Below are positions 1 through 6,381 of a stretch of 9,945 bases of DNA, in pieces; position 1 is the first letter of the stretch; each line of letters opens with the position of its first letter. The stretch spans positions 1-9,945 of the forward strand of contig JAQCIA010000050.1 in assembly GCA_027620105.1 (NCBI GenBank). The letters are read 5' to 3'. This DNA is from Verrucomicrobiota bacterium. Lineage in GTDB: Bacteria; Verrucomicrobiota; Kiritimatiellia; UBA8416; JAIOPI01. Position numbers and translations under genes: made by a program. The notes under the pieces are model-generated. The model was not told the DNA's origin, did not search any database, and saw only the letters and a program-made list of their open reading frames with translations.

Positions 1-924
1 CGGGAAATATACTGGGGGTTGACGTGCGCGCTGGTCTTGTGGGTGGGTATTGCGGAACAAGCGCGAGGCGCGGAGAGCAATGTCCTCGTGGTGGCATCGC
101 TGCATCCGATTCTCACGGACGTGGCGCGTCAGGTGGGCGGGGAACGTGTGCGGGTGATCGGCATCATGAAGCCGGGCGAGGACGAACACGCGTTTCGTCC
201 GTCACCCGAGGATTTGCGCAGCATGCGGGACGCGTCGCTGGTGCTGGCGAGCGGCAAGGGGCTCGAGCGCTATCTCGATGACGTGCGGGGGGCCCTGTTG
301 CCGGGGCAGCGGTTGCTGGAAGTGGGCCATACGATTCCAGGGCTTGGCGACCAAAAGGATCACGCGTTGTTTCACCACCACGGGTTGGATCACGGGCATG
401 GCGAAGAAGACCCGCACTGGTGGCATAGCATCGCGAGTGTCGGGCGCGCGGCCCGAATCATTGCCACGGCGCTGGCGGAGGCGCAGCCCGAGGAGGCGAC
501 TGGATTCCGGGCGCGTGAAAGTGCGTACCGGCAGCAACTGGAGGCGTTGGATGCCTGGGTGCGCGGCGAAGTGGGGCGACTGCCCCTGGCGTCACGCAAG
601 CTGGCCACCGCACACACGGCCTTTGCCTACTTTTGCCGGGATTACGATTTTGTGGGGCTGTCCATTCAAGGGCTGACAGCGGAGCAGGAACCGAGTCCCG
701 CGCATCTGCGGGCGATGGTCGACACGATTCGCACGGAACAGGTGCGCGCAATTTTTCCGGAAGTCGGTGTGAATCCGAAGATTCTGGAGAATATGGTCCG
801 GGAAACCGGCGTGCGGGTGGGTGGGCATCTCATGGCCGGAAGTCCGGCGCCGGAGGCCCCGACCTATGACGCGATGGTGCGGCACAATGTGCAGACGATT
901 GTGGACGCGCTGATCGCGCCGTGA
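1..924 (+). CDS. znuA: Zn/Mn ABC transporter substrate-binding protein (ZnuA-like), 5' partial
   Basis: This is the periplasmic metal-binding component of a cluster A-I ABC importer, which captures Zn2+ or Mn2+ and hands it to the permease encoded downstream. The frame is open to base 1. A TTG at 19 could start it, but that would give a signal peptide without a basic n-region. The in-frame residues before it (REIYWG) look like the n-region of a signal ending near ARGAES, so the true start probably lies upstream. Numbering from the TTG, the likely metal ligands are His57 (DEHAFRP), His133 (DPHWW) and His199 (TAHTAF), with Glu248 (FPEVGVNP) at the fourth position. Three histidines favour zinc, as in ZnuA; manganese-type members usually have Glu at the third site. 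A His-rich loop (residues 114-133, eight His) precedes the second ligand, as in many ZnuA proteins. Metal specificity is inferred. Family call is confident. Confidence 0.93.
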   Translation, partial: REIYWGLTCALVLWVGIAEQARGAESNVLVVASLHPILTDVARQVGGERVRVIGIMKPGEDEHAFRPSPEDLRSMRDASLVLASGKGLERYLDDVRGALLPGQRLLEVGHTIPGLGDQKDHALFHHHGLDHGHGEEDPHWWHSIASVGRAARIIATALAEAQPEEATGFRARESAYRQQLEALDAWVRGEVGRLPLASRKLATAHTAFAYFCRDYDFVGLSIQGLTAEQEPSPAHLRAMVDTIRTEQVRAIFPEVGVNPKILENMVRETGVRVGGHLMAGSPAPEAPTYDAMVRHNVQTIVDALIAP

Positions 925-940
925 GGGGATCCGGGTATCT

Positions 941-1384
941 ATGCGCGGCAGACCCTGGCTGGAAGTGATTCTCTTTGCGTTGGCGTGGAGTGCGCTGGCT
1001 ATTCCGCTCTGGCATTTGACCGCGGGAGGCAAGGGGCATGGCCAGGGGACGCGCGAGGAGAGGCAGGAGGCCCGTCAATCGAGTCCGGTTCGTGCCTGGG
1101 CGAGCCTGCGGTTTGCGCAGGCGCCGGACTATGCCGTGCTGCGCGTAGGGACGCAGGCGTTGCTGTCGGTCACGTCACCGGTTCCGCTGCGCGTCGATGC
1201 GGACGTGCTTTTGCCACTGGTGGAGGGGCATGTGGTCGTGACGGTAGACGCCGGCTGGCCGCCAGGCGTTGAGGCCGGCGTGGTGGAGTTGACGCTTGAG
1301 CCGGACGGGTTACCCGGTCAGGCGCGGCATGCCTGGGGGACGGGGGCGCTGTCGGACACCTGGGAGTTTCAATGGACGCCGTAG
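941..1384 (+). CDS. Unrecognised membrane-anchored protein in the metal importer operon
   Basis: A 147-aa protein that I do not recognise. It begins with a short basic n-region (MRGR) and one hydrophobic segment (about residues 7-27), then a polar stretch rich in Gly, Glu, Gln and Arg (28-46). The rest (about 47-147) alternates hydrophobic and polar residues, suggesting a small beta-sandwich outside the membrane. It contains no His cluster and no Cys, so it is not an obvious metal-binding protein. It starts 16 bases after the binding-protein stop and overlaps the ATPase start by 13 bases, so it is very probably translated as part of the operon. The G-rich stretch at 923-928 is a distant ribosome-site candidate. 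By position it could help the importer, for example by tethering or docking the binding protein, but nothing in its sequence demonstrates this. The packing on both sides makes it a credible real gene. Confidence 0.8.
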   Translation: MRGRPWLEVILFALAWSALAIPLWHLTAGGKGHGQGTREERQEARQSSPVRAWASLRFAQAPDYAVLRVGTQALLSVTSPVPLRVDADVLLPLVEGHVVVTVDAGWPPGVEAGVVELTLEPDGLPGQARHAWGTGALSDTWEFQWTP

Positions 1385-2139
1385 ACCCCATACACGCCAT
1401 GCCACATGTGCATGAAACGGGGAGTGATGCCGGACCGCACGCACTCGCTGTGCGTGGGCTGCATGTTCACTATGGCCAGGTCTGCGCGCTGCACAATGTC
1501 TCGTTCCAAACCTGCTGTGGGCGCACGGTGGCGTTGGTGGGGGGCAATGGCGCGGGCAAGAGTTCGTTGATGAAGGCGATTGTGGGGCTCACGCCCTCCA
1601 CGGCGGGATCGGTCTGGTGGCGCGGGCGGCCCCTCGAAGTGCGCACGCACGAGATTGCCTATTTGCCTCAGCGCGAACGGATTGATTGGAATTTTCCGAT
1701 CACGGTCCGCGGGCTGGTCGAGATGGGGCGGTATGCGCACGTGGGCGTGTGGCACAAGTTTGCGGCCGTTGATCGTGCGGCGGTCGAACGGGCGCTGAGC
1801 ACCATGCGCATGGTCGAGTTCGCGAATCGGCAGATCAACGCGCTATCCGGCGGACAGCAGCAGCGGGCTTTTATCGCACGGGCGCTGGCGCAGGAGGCGC
1901 ATGTGCTGCTGCTCGATGAACCCTATGCGGGGCTGGATCAGCCGTCGCAGGAAATTTTGACGACACTGCTGAAAGAACTGGCCCACAACGGAAGTTTAAT
2001 CATCGCCGCCCACCACGACCTGCGTTCGATTGGCGGGATTTTTGATGAGGTGCTGATGCTCAATCGCGAGTCCGTGGCCTTTGGCGCACCGCGTGACGTG
2101 ATGACGGACGCAAATCTGAACAGGGCATTTGGCGGATGA
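1372..2139 (+). CDS. znuC: Zn/Mn ABC transporter ATP-binding protein
   Basis: A 255-aa cytoplasmic ATPase that powers the metal importer. All nucleotide-binding motifs are present: Walker A GGNGAGKSS (57-65), Q-loop LPQ (Gln100), signature LSGGQQQR (158-165), Walker B VLLLDEP with catalytic Glu183 (178-184), D-loop at 187-190 and the H-loop His215 in AAHHD. The segment after the Q-loop (RIDWNFPITVRGLVEMGRY, 103-121) is typical of the Zn/Mn/Fe branch of ABC ATPases. The ATG at 1372 is chosen because GGGAG at 1362-1366 lies 5 bases upstream. It overlaps the preceding gene by 13 bases, and a second in-frame ATG at 1399 is possible. The first 33 residues contain six His, unusual for this subunit. 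The 3' end overlaps the permease start. The znuC symbol rests on the family and the operon; mntB-type specificity is not excluded. Confidence 0.95.
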   Translation: MDAVDPIHAMPHVHETGSDAGPHALAVRGLHVHYGQVCALHNVSFQTCCGRTVALVGGNGAGKSSLMKAIVGLTPSTAGSVWWRGRPLEVRTHEIAYLPQRERIDWNFPITVRGLVEMGRYAHVGVWHKFAAVDRAAVERALSTMRMVEFANRQINALSGGQQQRAFIARALAQEAHVLLLDEPYAGLDQPSQEILTTLLKELAHNGSLIIAAHHDLRSIGGIFDEVLMLNRESVAFGAPRDVMTDANLNRAFGG

Positions 2140-3005
2140 CGACAACGCAACATGTGCTTGATTACGCCTTCAATCAGCGCGCCATTCTGGCGGGCGCGAT
2201 GATTGGTTTTCTGAATGGGTATCTGGGCGGTTATGTGGTGCTACGGCGTGCGGCGCTATTCGCCGGGGAGTTGTCGCACACGCTGTTTCCGGGCATCGCG
2301 CTGGGCGCGTTGCTGGCGGGTTTAAATCCGCTAAGTGCGCTGGTGGGGGCCACCGTGATGGCACTGGTGGTGGGCCTGGGGGCGCAGGGCATGGCCAGCG
2401 GTTCGCGGCTTGACCACAACACGACATTGGCGATTCTGGCGACGGCGGCGTTCGGTGGTGGACTGCTTGTATTGCGGCATCTGGGTTTGTATGTGCGCTT
2501 GGAGGATTATCTGTTCGGCAACATTCTGGGGCTTTCCGATTTCGATCTGTGGTTCACGTTTGGGGTGGGACTGCTCACAATGGTCGCGCTGCTAGCCTGG
2601 CAGCGCCCCTTGTTGTTGTTCCTATTTTCGCGCGACGTCGCCAGTACGCAGGGGGTGTCGGTGGTGCGGATGGATTTTTTGCTCGCCGCACTACTGGTGC
2701 TGACGATGATCACGTCGCTGCAGGCGGTCGGCGCCATACTGACGCTAGGGTTGCTGGTGGCTCCGGCGGCGACGCTGTATCTGTTTCTCGAATCACCTCG
2801 TGGCATTCTGTGGGGTGGGGGTTTGATCGGCGCCGTGGTTTCCGTGGGCGCGGTTTTTTTGTCCAATTGGTGGAATGTTCAGACGGGGGCGACGATTGTG
2901 TTGCTGCTGGGCGGGATCTTTGTGGCCGCGTATGTGGTCAGTCCGCAGTATGGGCTGCTGGGCCAATTGCGGCGGCGGTTGCGACCACGGCATGGGGGGG
3001 TGTGA
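2136..3005 (+). CDS. znuB: Zn/Mn ABC transporter permease (ABC-3 family)
   Basis: A 289-aa integral membrane protein that forms the channel of the metal importer. It has about seven to eight hydrophobic spans. ABC-3 family hallmarks are visible: an N-terminal block around residues 19-60 (GAMIGFLNGYLGGYVVLRR, then ELSHTLFPGIALGALL), the conserved span around 198-215 (AVGAILTLGLLVAPAATL), and a C-terminal span ending in AAYVVSPQYGLL. The tail is basic (QLRRRLRPRH), which fits a cytoplasmic end. The ATG overlaps the ATPase stop codon by four bases, a usual sign of translational coupling. It is the last gene of the importer operon, since the next 160 bases hold repeats and no coding frame I trust. 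Metal preference cannot be read from the permease alone. Confidence 0.94.
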   Translation: MTTTQHVLDYAFNQRAILAGAMIGFLNGYLGGYVVLRRAALFAGELSHTLFPGIALGALLAGLNPLSALVGATVMALVVGLGAQGMASGSRLDHNTTLAILATAAFGGGLLVLRHLGLYVRLEDYLFGNILGLSDFDLWFTFGVGLLTMVALLAWQRPLLLFLFSRDVASTQGVSVVRMDFLLAALLVLTMITSLQAVGAILTLGLLVAPAATLYLFLESPRGILWGGGLIGAVVSVGAVFLSNWWNVQTGATIVLLLGGIFVAAYVVSPQYGLLGQLRRRLRPRHGGV

Positions 3006-3010
3006 GAATC

Positions 3011-3117
3011 GCCCGTCACCTCGGTGCTTTCCCCGGGGGAGAGGATGTCGGATGGGGGATGGTACGCAGGAGCCGCGACTCCCGCGCCCTTCAAGGGAGA
3101 TGGTCGGGGTGAGGGCG
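3011..3117. repeat. Two degenerate copies of a G-rich palindromic intergenic repeat
   Basis: The spacer after the permease gene has an imperfect palindrome centred on CCCCGGGG (3031-3038). The right arm (3034-3059) reads GGGGGAGAGGATGTCGG and then ATGGGGGAT. A second, related block (3094-3117) reads AAGGGAGATGGTCGGGG followed by TGAGGG, preceded by its own short CCCTTCAAGGG hairpin (3087-3097). Both resemble the C-rich/G-rich dispersed intergenic repeats seen in many bacterial genomes (CCCTCACCC...GGGAGAGGG type). The first palindrome could also help end transcription of the metal operon, although no T-run follows it. The assignment rests on visual similarity only. Confidence 0.5.
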
Positions 3118-3154
3118 TTTGACGCGGAGTATTTCAGTCAGTTTCGCCTTCCTC

Positions 3155-3183
3155 TTGACCCTGCCTGGGCGTGGCGGTAAAAA
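3155..3183 (+). promoter_or_regulatory. Candidate sigma-70 promoter for the cysteine-rich protein
   Basis: A -35 TTGACC (3155-3160, 5 of 6 consensus) is followed by an exact 17-bp spacer and a -10 TAAAAA (3178-3183, 4 of 6). Transcription would begin near 3190, leaving a leader of about 17 bases that contains the GGGAGG ribosome site (3194-3199), 7 bases before the ATG at 3207. The promoter overlaps a possible upstream GTG start (3171), which argues against that start. Confidence 0.6.
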
Positions 3184-3206
3184 ATCTGCTTTCGGGAGGT
3201 CACGTC

Positions 3207-3608
3207 ATGAGCGGGAGCAAGCTTGAGATAATTTGCGGCGCATGCGGCGAGGATGCCTTGCTGCGGCGTGAGCCCGTGTTTGAGGGATTCAAGAAAACGG
3301 GTGAGCGACTTTCCTGTTCCGCCTGCGGGCATGTCTACGATTCCGAGGATGAAGTGCCGTTCAAGGCGTCACGCCGGGCGCAGGTATTTACGGATGCGGA
3401 TCGGACGGTGGATGTGGCTGTCTTCAGGGAGGAAGAGCGGGCGCGCTGCTGCCGATATTGTGTGAACTATGTGATCAATCCCTTCACGCAGTGGTGCAGC
3501 CTGCATCGTCGCGATGTCGAAGCCACGGACATTTGTGACCAGTTCAAGCGGAAGCCGCCAGAAAAGCCGCCAGAGAAACCGAAGGACAAGCCGGTGCGTC
3601 CACTTTAG
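3207..3608 (+). CDS. Small protein with two four-cysteine (zinc-ribbon-like) modules
   Basis: A 133-aa soluble protein of unknown function. Its first module has two CxxC knuckles, Cys10/Cys13 and Cys37/Cys40, the usual spacing of a zinc ribbon. The second module has Cys82/Cys85 (next to Cys81), Cys97 and Cys110, with His100 nearby, in a CRYC...WCSLHRR...ICDQF pattern. This could hold Zn2+ or an Fe-S cluster. The tail is a Lys/Pro/Glu repeat (KPPEKPPEKPKDKP), probably disordered. I chose the ATG at 3207 because GGGAGG sits 7 bases upstream and a promoter lies just before it. A GTG 36 bases upstream falls inside that promoter. The gene stands alone between two repeat-bearing spacers and converges with the methyltransferase gene. 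It may bind nucleic acid or a protein partner, but this is speculation. Confidence 0.85.
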   Translation: MSGSKLEIICGACGEDALLRREPVFEGFKKTGERLSCSACGHVYDSEDEVPFKASRRAQVFTDADRTVDVAVFREEERARCCRYCVNYVINPFTQWCSLHRRDVEATDICDQFKRKPPEKPPEKPKDKPVRPL

Positions 3609-3647
3609 TGTGGCGCGTCTTACGTTTCCTTGCGTATGGCGCGTGCG

Positions 3648-3705
3648 GTAGAGCCGACTTCATGTCGGCGATGGCCGGCGTAAAGCCGGACCTACTAAGT
3701 CGGAC
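3648..3705. repeat. Pair of inverted hairpin repeats between convergent genes
   Basis: Two copies of a unit of about 22 bases face away from each other, separated by GATG (3670-3673). The plus-strand copy (3674-3695) has stem CCGGC, loop GTAAA, stem GCCGG, then ACCTAC. The minus-strand copy (3648-3669) has a perfect 6-bp stem GCCGAC/GTCGGC around a 5-base loop and, read on its own strand, ends in CTCTAC. The GTAG/CTAC ends can also pair, and a further AAGTCGG (3697-3703) is complementary to CCGACTT (3654-3660). Related units occur at 7349-7407. Lying between convergent genes, the structure could work as a bidirectional terminator, though it lacks a T-run. Confidence 0.7.
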
Positions 3706-3734
3706 ATAAGCCAGAGGGCCTTCGATGTGCGATA

Positions 3735-4556
3735 TCAGCCCGGCAGGCTGCGCGTTTTGAAGCCGCGTTGGCGTTGGGCTTCGTAGAGCAGGATGGTGGC
3801 GGCGCTGGCGACATTCAGAGAATCGGCCTGACCGAGCATGGGAATCCGCACGCGCACGTCGGCAGCCTGCTGCCATGCCTCACTCAAGCCGTACTGCTCC
3901 GTACCAACGATGATGGCGGTCGGGCGGGTGAGGTCCATATCGGTGTAGAGGGCCTCGGCGGCGGGCATGGCCGCGACGAGCTGAATCCCGCGCGTGTGCA
4001 ACCATTGCAATGTTTCGTCGGTGGGCGCTTCCACGACGGGTACGGAAAAGAGCGTACCGATGCTCGCCCGGACCACGTTGGGGTTGTAGATGTCGGTACA
4101 ACGGTCGCAGACAAGGACGGCATGGACGCCGGCGGCGTCGGCGGATCGCAGGATGGTGCCAAGATTCCCGGGTTTCTCGATGGACTCGGCGACGATCAAG
4201 AGGGCATTCGCGGGGACATCGAGGGTCGCCAGGGTGGGTCGCGGTTGTTTGGCCACGGCCAGCAAGCCGTCGGGCCGGTCGCGGTAGGACATTTTTTGAA
4301 AGACCCCGGCGGCGCACTCAAAGAGTTGGACACCCTGCGCTTCGCAGCGCGCGATCAGGGCAGGTTCGTTTTCGCCCTGAAACAGCTCGGGGGCAAAGTA
4401 CAATTCGACGGGAAAGAACTGATTGTCCAGCGCCCGCTTGATTTCGCGATAACCCTCGATCAGCAGGAGGCCGAGCGCGTCGCGATGTGAACGCTGGCGG
4501 AGTTTTACCGCATCCTTGACGCGCGGATTGGTGAGGCTGGTGATGCGCGTTGCCAT
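3735..4556 (-). CDS. TrmH/SpoU-family RNA 2'-O-methyltransferase
   Basis: A 273-aa SPOUT-class enzyme that probably transfers a methyl group from S-adenosylmethionine to a ribose 2'-OH in rRNA or tRNA. Residues 5-105 form the N-terminal substrate-binding domain (typical opening ITSLTNPRVKDAVKLRQR). The trefoil-knot catalytic domain follows, with motif 1 EKPGNLGTILRSADAAGV (127-144, including Asn131 and Arg137), NPNVVRAS (158-165), motif 2 IVGTEQYGLS (216-225) and motif 3 IPMLGQADSLNVASAA (238-253). Length and layout match the RlmB/TsnR-like group, but the exact target nucleotide cannot be told. Its ATG lies 17 bases after the stop of the lipoprotein gene on the same strand, so the two are probably co-transcribed from the promoter near 5300. 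Only a weak GAGG precedes the start. Confidence 0.93.
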   Translation of the reverse strand: MATRITSLTNPRVKDAVKLRQRSHRDALGLLLIEGYREIKRALDNQFFPVELYFAPELFQGENEPALIARCEAQGVQLFECAAGVFQKMSYRDRPDGLLAVAKQPRPTLATLDVPANALLIVAESIEKPGNLGTILRSADAAGVHAVLVCDRCTDIYNPNVVRASIGTLFSVPVVEAPTDETLQWLHTRGIQLVAAMPAAEALYTDMDLTRPTAIIVGTEQYGLSEAWQQAADVRVRIPMLGQADSLNVASAATILLYEAQRQRGFKTRSLPG

Positions 4557-4573
4557 GGCGCCTCGCGGGAGGT

Positions 4574-5284
4574 TCAGGGCAGCCCGGTCAGGAAAATGGT
4601 TACGGCCTTCACGTTCGATTCGGAATCGACCAGATTCAGGACCACGGAGCCGGAAACATTCGTGGACGTGTAGGTGTAGGTGGTGCTGGCGCCGCTGGCT
4701 GGGAAAATGCCCCCGAGTCCCGTGTCGCCGGTGAGAAGCCAGCTTGTGTAGGTGCCGGAACCACCCGACGCCACGAAGGTTTGCACCGTATCGCTCTGGT
4801 TCAGGGTGTCGCCGTTTGGCGAGATGGTGAGTGTTGAGCCTCCGCCGGTTGACGATCCACCGCCGCCCGTGCTGCCCGACTTGCGCAAGTGTTCAATGAC
4901 AGCTTCGGCGGTATCGACGAAACCGGATGAACTCGTGGTGGTGTTCGAGCCGTCGGTGGTTGTGCGACCCGAGCCGAGCGTGGACGTTACGGTCAGGTGC
5001 TGCACCACGGCCGTCGAGTTGGAAGATGCGTCAAATCGGCTGATATAGGTTGTGATGGGGCCATCTTTGCGCGTCAGCGTGCCGAGGGAGGCATCGGAGA
5101 GTTTCCACGTGTAGTTAAAACCTCCCGAGGCGGTGAATTCCTGTGACTGGTTGACCTGTAGCCCGATGGCGTGCGGCTCAACGCGGACGCCGTTATCCTC
5201 TGAAGACTGCGTTTCGCAGCCCGTTTGCAGAACGACGGCGCCCAGGACCAGCAATGCCACACATGGAAGAAGGATATGTTTCAT
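4574..5284 (-). CDS. Probable lipoprotein with two similar beta-sandwich domains
   Basis: A 236-aa secreted protein that I do not recognise by name. It begins with a clear signal sequence (MKHILLPCVALLVLGAVVLQTGC), and Cys23 is a likely lipid attachment site. The box LQTGC is slightly off consensus, with Leu at -4 rather than -3. Two regions look alike: about 34-100 (FTASGGFNYTWKL...TTY) and about 152-232 (FVASGGSGTYTSWLL...TTY). Each has a V/I-x-P opening, an ASGG turn, a conserved Trp and a TTY strand, consistent with Ig-like folds arising by internal duplication. They are joined by a Ser/Thr/Gly-rich linker (104-151) enclosing a short helical stretch (FVDTAEAVIEHLRKSG). An upstream in-frame ATG at 5329 would hide the signal sequence, so I use the one at 5284. 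A surface or periplasmic structural role is plausible. Confidence 0.85.
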   Translation of the reverse strand: MKHILLPCVALLVLGAVVLQTGCETQSSEDNGVRVEPHAIGLQVNQSQEFTASGGFNYTWKLSDASLGTLTRKDGPITTYISRFDASSNSTAVVQHLTVTSTLGSGRTTTDGSNTTTSSSGFVDTAEAVIEHLRKSGSTGGGGSSTGGGSTLTISPNGDTLNQSDTVQTFVASGGSGTYTSWLLTGDTGLGGIFPASGASTTYTYTSTNVSGSVVLNLVDSESNVKAVTIFLTGLP

Positions 5285-5295
5285 TTGGGAATGGA

Positions 5296-5325
5296 ATCCT
5301 AGCGCAGGGCTCGCTAGGATGTCAA
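5296..5325 (-). promoter_or_regulatory. Lipoprotein promoter overlapped by a perfect 9-bp inverted repeat
   Basis: On the minus strand a perfect -35 TTGACA (plus positions 5320-5325) is followed by an 18-bp spacer and a -10 TAGGAT (5296-5301, 4 of 6). Transcription would begin about 5288-5289, leaving only four or five bases before the ATG at 5284. This fits the lack of a clear ribosome site there. A perfect inverted repeat, ATCCTAGCG (5296-5304) and CGCTAGGAT (5312-5320) with 7 bases between, spans from the -10 to the edge of the -35. That is where a repressor, or a MerR-type activator, would bind. The regulator is not identifiable from this window. Confidence 0.6.
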
Positions 5326-5397
5326 ACAATGTGGACGTACCTTAACAGCGAGATATCCGAAACGCAGATGCTGCGGAGGCCAGCGGGTGGCGGCCGA

Positions 5398-6366
5398 ATG
5401 CCCTTCCGGCTGATTCCGCTGCTGCTCGTGCTGGCGCTCCCGAATGCTGGCGCGGCGGAGACCGCGGTGTTGCTGGACGGCGTGGCCGCGCATGTGAACA
5501 AACACGTGATCACGGTGGGGGATGTGCTGATTCTCATGGAGCCTACGCGCCGGCAGCTGAGCGGGCGACTGACGGGGCTGGAGTTGCAGAAGCGGCTGGC
5601 GGAGGAGTATCAACTGACGTTGGATGGGCTGATTGACCGCTTTGTTGTGCTGGACGCCTACGAGAAGGGTGAGGGGCGCATACCCGATTGGGCGGTGGAT
5701 AAGCGGGCGGACGAGGTCATTCGCGAGTCCTTTTCCGGCGACCGGCAGTCCCTGCTCGACGCGTTGGCGGTTGAAGGCATGACGTACAAAGATTGGCGCA
5801 AGAAGATCAATGAGCAGATGATTGTGGCATCCATGCGCAGCACAACGGTCGAGCAGAATGTATCCATCGCACCGGATGAGTTGCAACGCCACTACGACGC
5901 CCATCAGGCGAAGTTTGCGACGCCGGCCAAAACCCATCTCCGCCTGATTGTGATCAAGCGGACGGGAACCAACGTTGCCGCGCGGGCGACAGCAGAGTCA
6001 GCGCTGGCACGCGTCCGCGGGGGAGAAGATTTCGGTGAGGTGGCAAAGGATGTTTCGCAGGGAATGAAGGCCGGCGAGGGTGGCGACTGGGGCTGGGTTG
6101 AAGCTGGCACCCTGCGCCCCGAGTTGACTGCGGCTGTGGCGGACATGGCGCCAGGAACCGTGAGCGACATCATCGAGACCGATGCGGATCTTTATCTCAT
6201 CGAAGTTCTGGAGCAGCAGCCAGCGGCGACGCCGTCGCTCGCGGATGCGCGTGTGGATATCGAAAATGTGCTGCGGATGGAACGGGCTGAGGCGATTTAC
6301 AAGGACTGGATGGCACGGCTGCGCCAGGATTCCTACGTGCGCGTATTTGACCTGAATATGTTTTAG
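5398..6366 (+). CDS. surA: SurA-like periplasmic peptidyl-prolyl isomerase (single parvulin domain)
   Basis: A 322-aa chaperone/isomerase of the envelope, expected to help fold exported outer-membrane proteins. Residues 1-20 are a signal peptide (LIPLLLVLALPNAGAA, cleavage before Glu21). The SurA-type N-terminal chaperone domain follows (about 22-170), opening with the characteristic LDGVAAHVNKHVITVGDVL. One parvulin (rotamase) domain spans about 179-273 and includes GGDWGWVEAGTL (228-239) and the closing YLIEVLEQ. A C-terminal helix ends the protein. E. coli SurA has two parvulin domains and is about 100 residues longer. I chose the ATG at 5398 because it opens directly into the signal peptide, with GGGTGG 7 bases upstream. 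ATG 5368 is possible. ATG 5254 would overlap the divergent gene and bury the signal. rsmA follows on the same strand, recalling the E. coli order. PrsA-like naming is an alternative. Confidence 0.88.
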   Translation: MPFRLIPLLLVLALPNAGAAETAVLLDGVAAHVNKHVITVGDVLILMEPTRRQLSGRLTGLELQKRLAEEYQLTLDGLIDRFVVLDAYEKGEGRIPDWAVDKRADEVIRESFSGDRQSLLDALAVEGMTYKDWRKKINEQMIVASMRSTTVEQNVSIAPDELQRHYDAHQAKFATPAKTHLRLIVIKRTGTNVAARATAESALARVRGGEDFGEVAKDVSQGMKAGEGGDWGWVEAGTLRPELTAAVADMAPGTVSDIIETDADLYLIEVLEQQPAATPSLADARVDIENVLRMERAEAIYKDWMARLRQDSYVRVFDLNMF

Positions 6367-6381
6367 TGTGGTGATGGCGGG

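Noticed and set aside
19..21. TTG as the true start of the binding-protein gene
   Set aside because: The frame continues to the window edge and the residues upstream complete a more normal signal peptide, so the gene is treated as cut off at its 5' end.
592..1032. Minus-strand frame across the end of the binding-protein gene
   Set aside because: It is antisense to a well-supported gene, with His/Arg-rich composition typical of reverse-strand shadow frames.
3171..3173. GTG start for the cysteine-rich protein
   Set aside because: It lies inside the predicted promoter, just upstream of the -10, while ATG 3207 has GGGAGG at good spacing.
3648..3705. CRISPR-like array
   Set aside because: The units are short, inverted relative to each other and have no regular unique spacers; they are hairpin repeats.
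3768..4490. Long open frame (240 codons) on the plus strand opposite the methyltransferase gene
   Set aside because: It is antisense to a gene with clear SPOUT motifs, is Gly-rich without recognisable domains, and has no promoter or ribosome site. High G+C favours such shadow frames.
5254..5397. N-terminal extension of the SurA-like protein
   Set aside because: It would overlap the divergent lipoprotein gene and place the signal peptide about 50 residues inside the protein.
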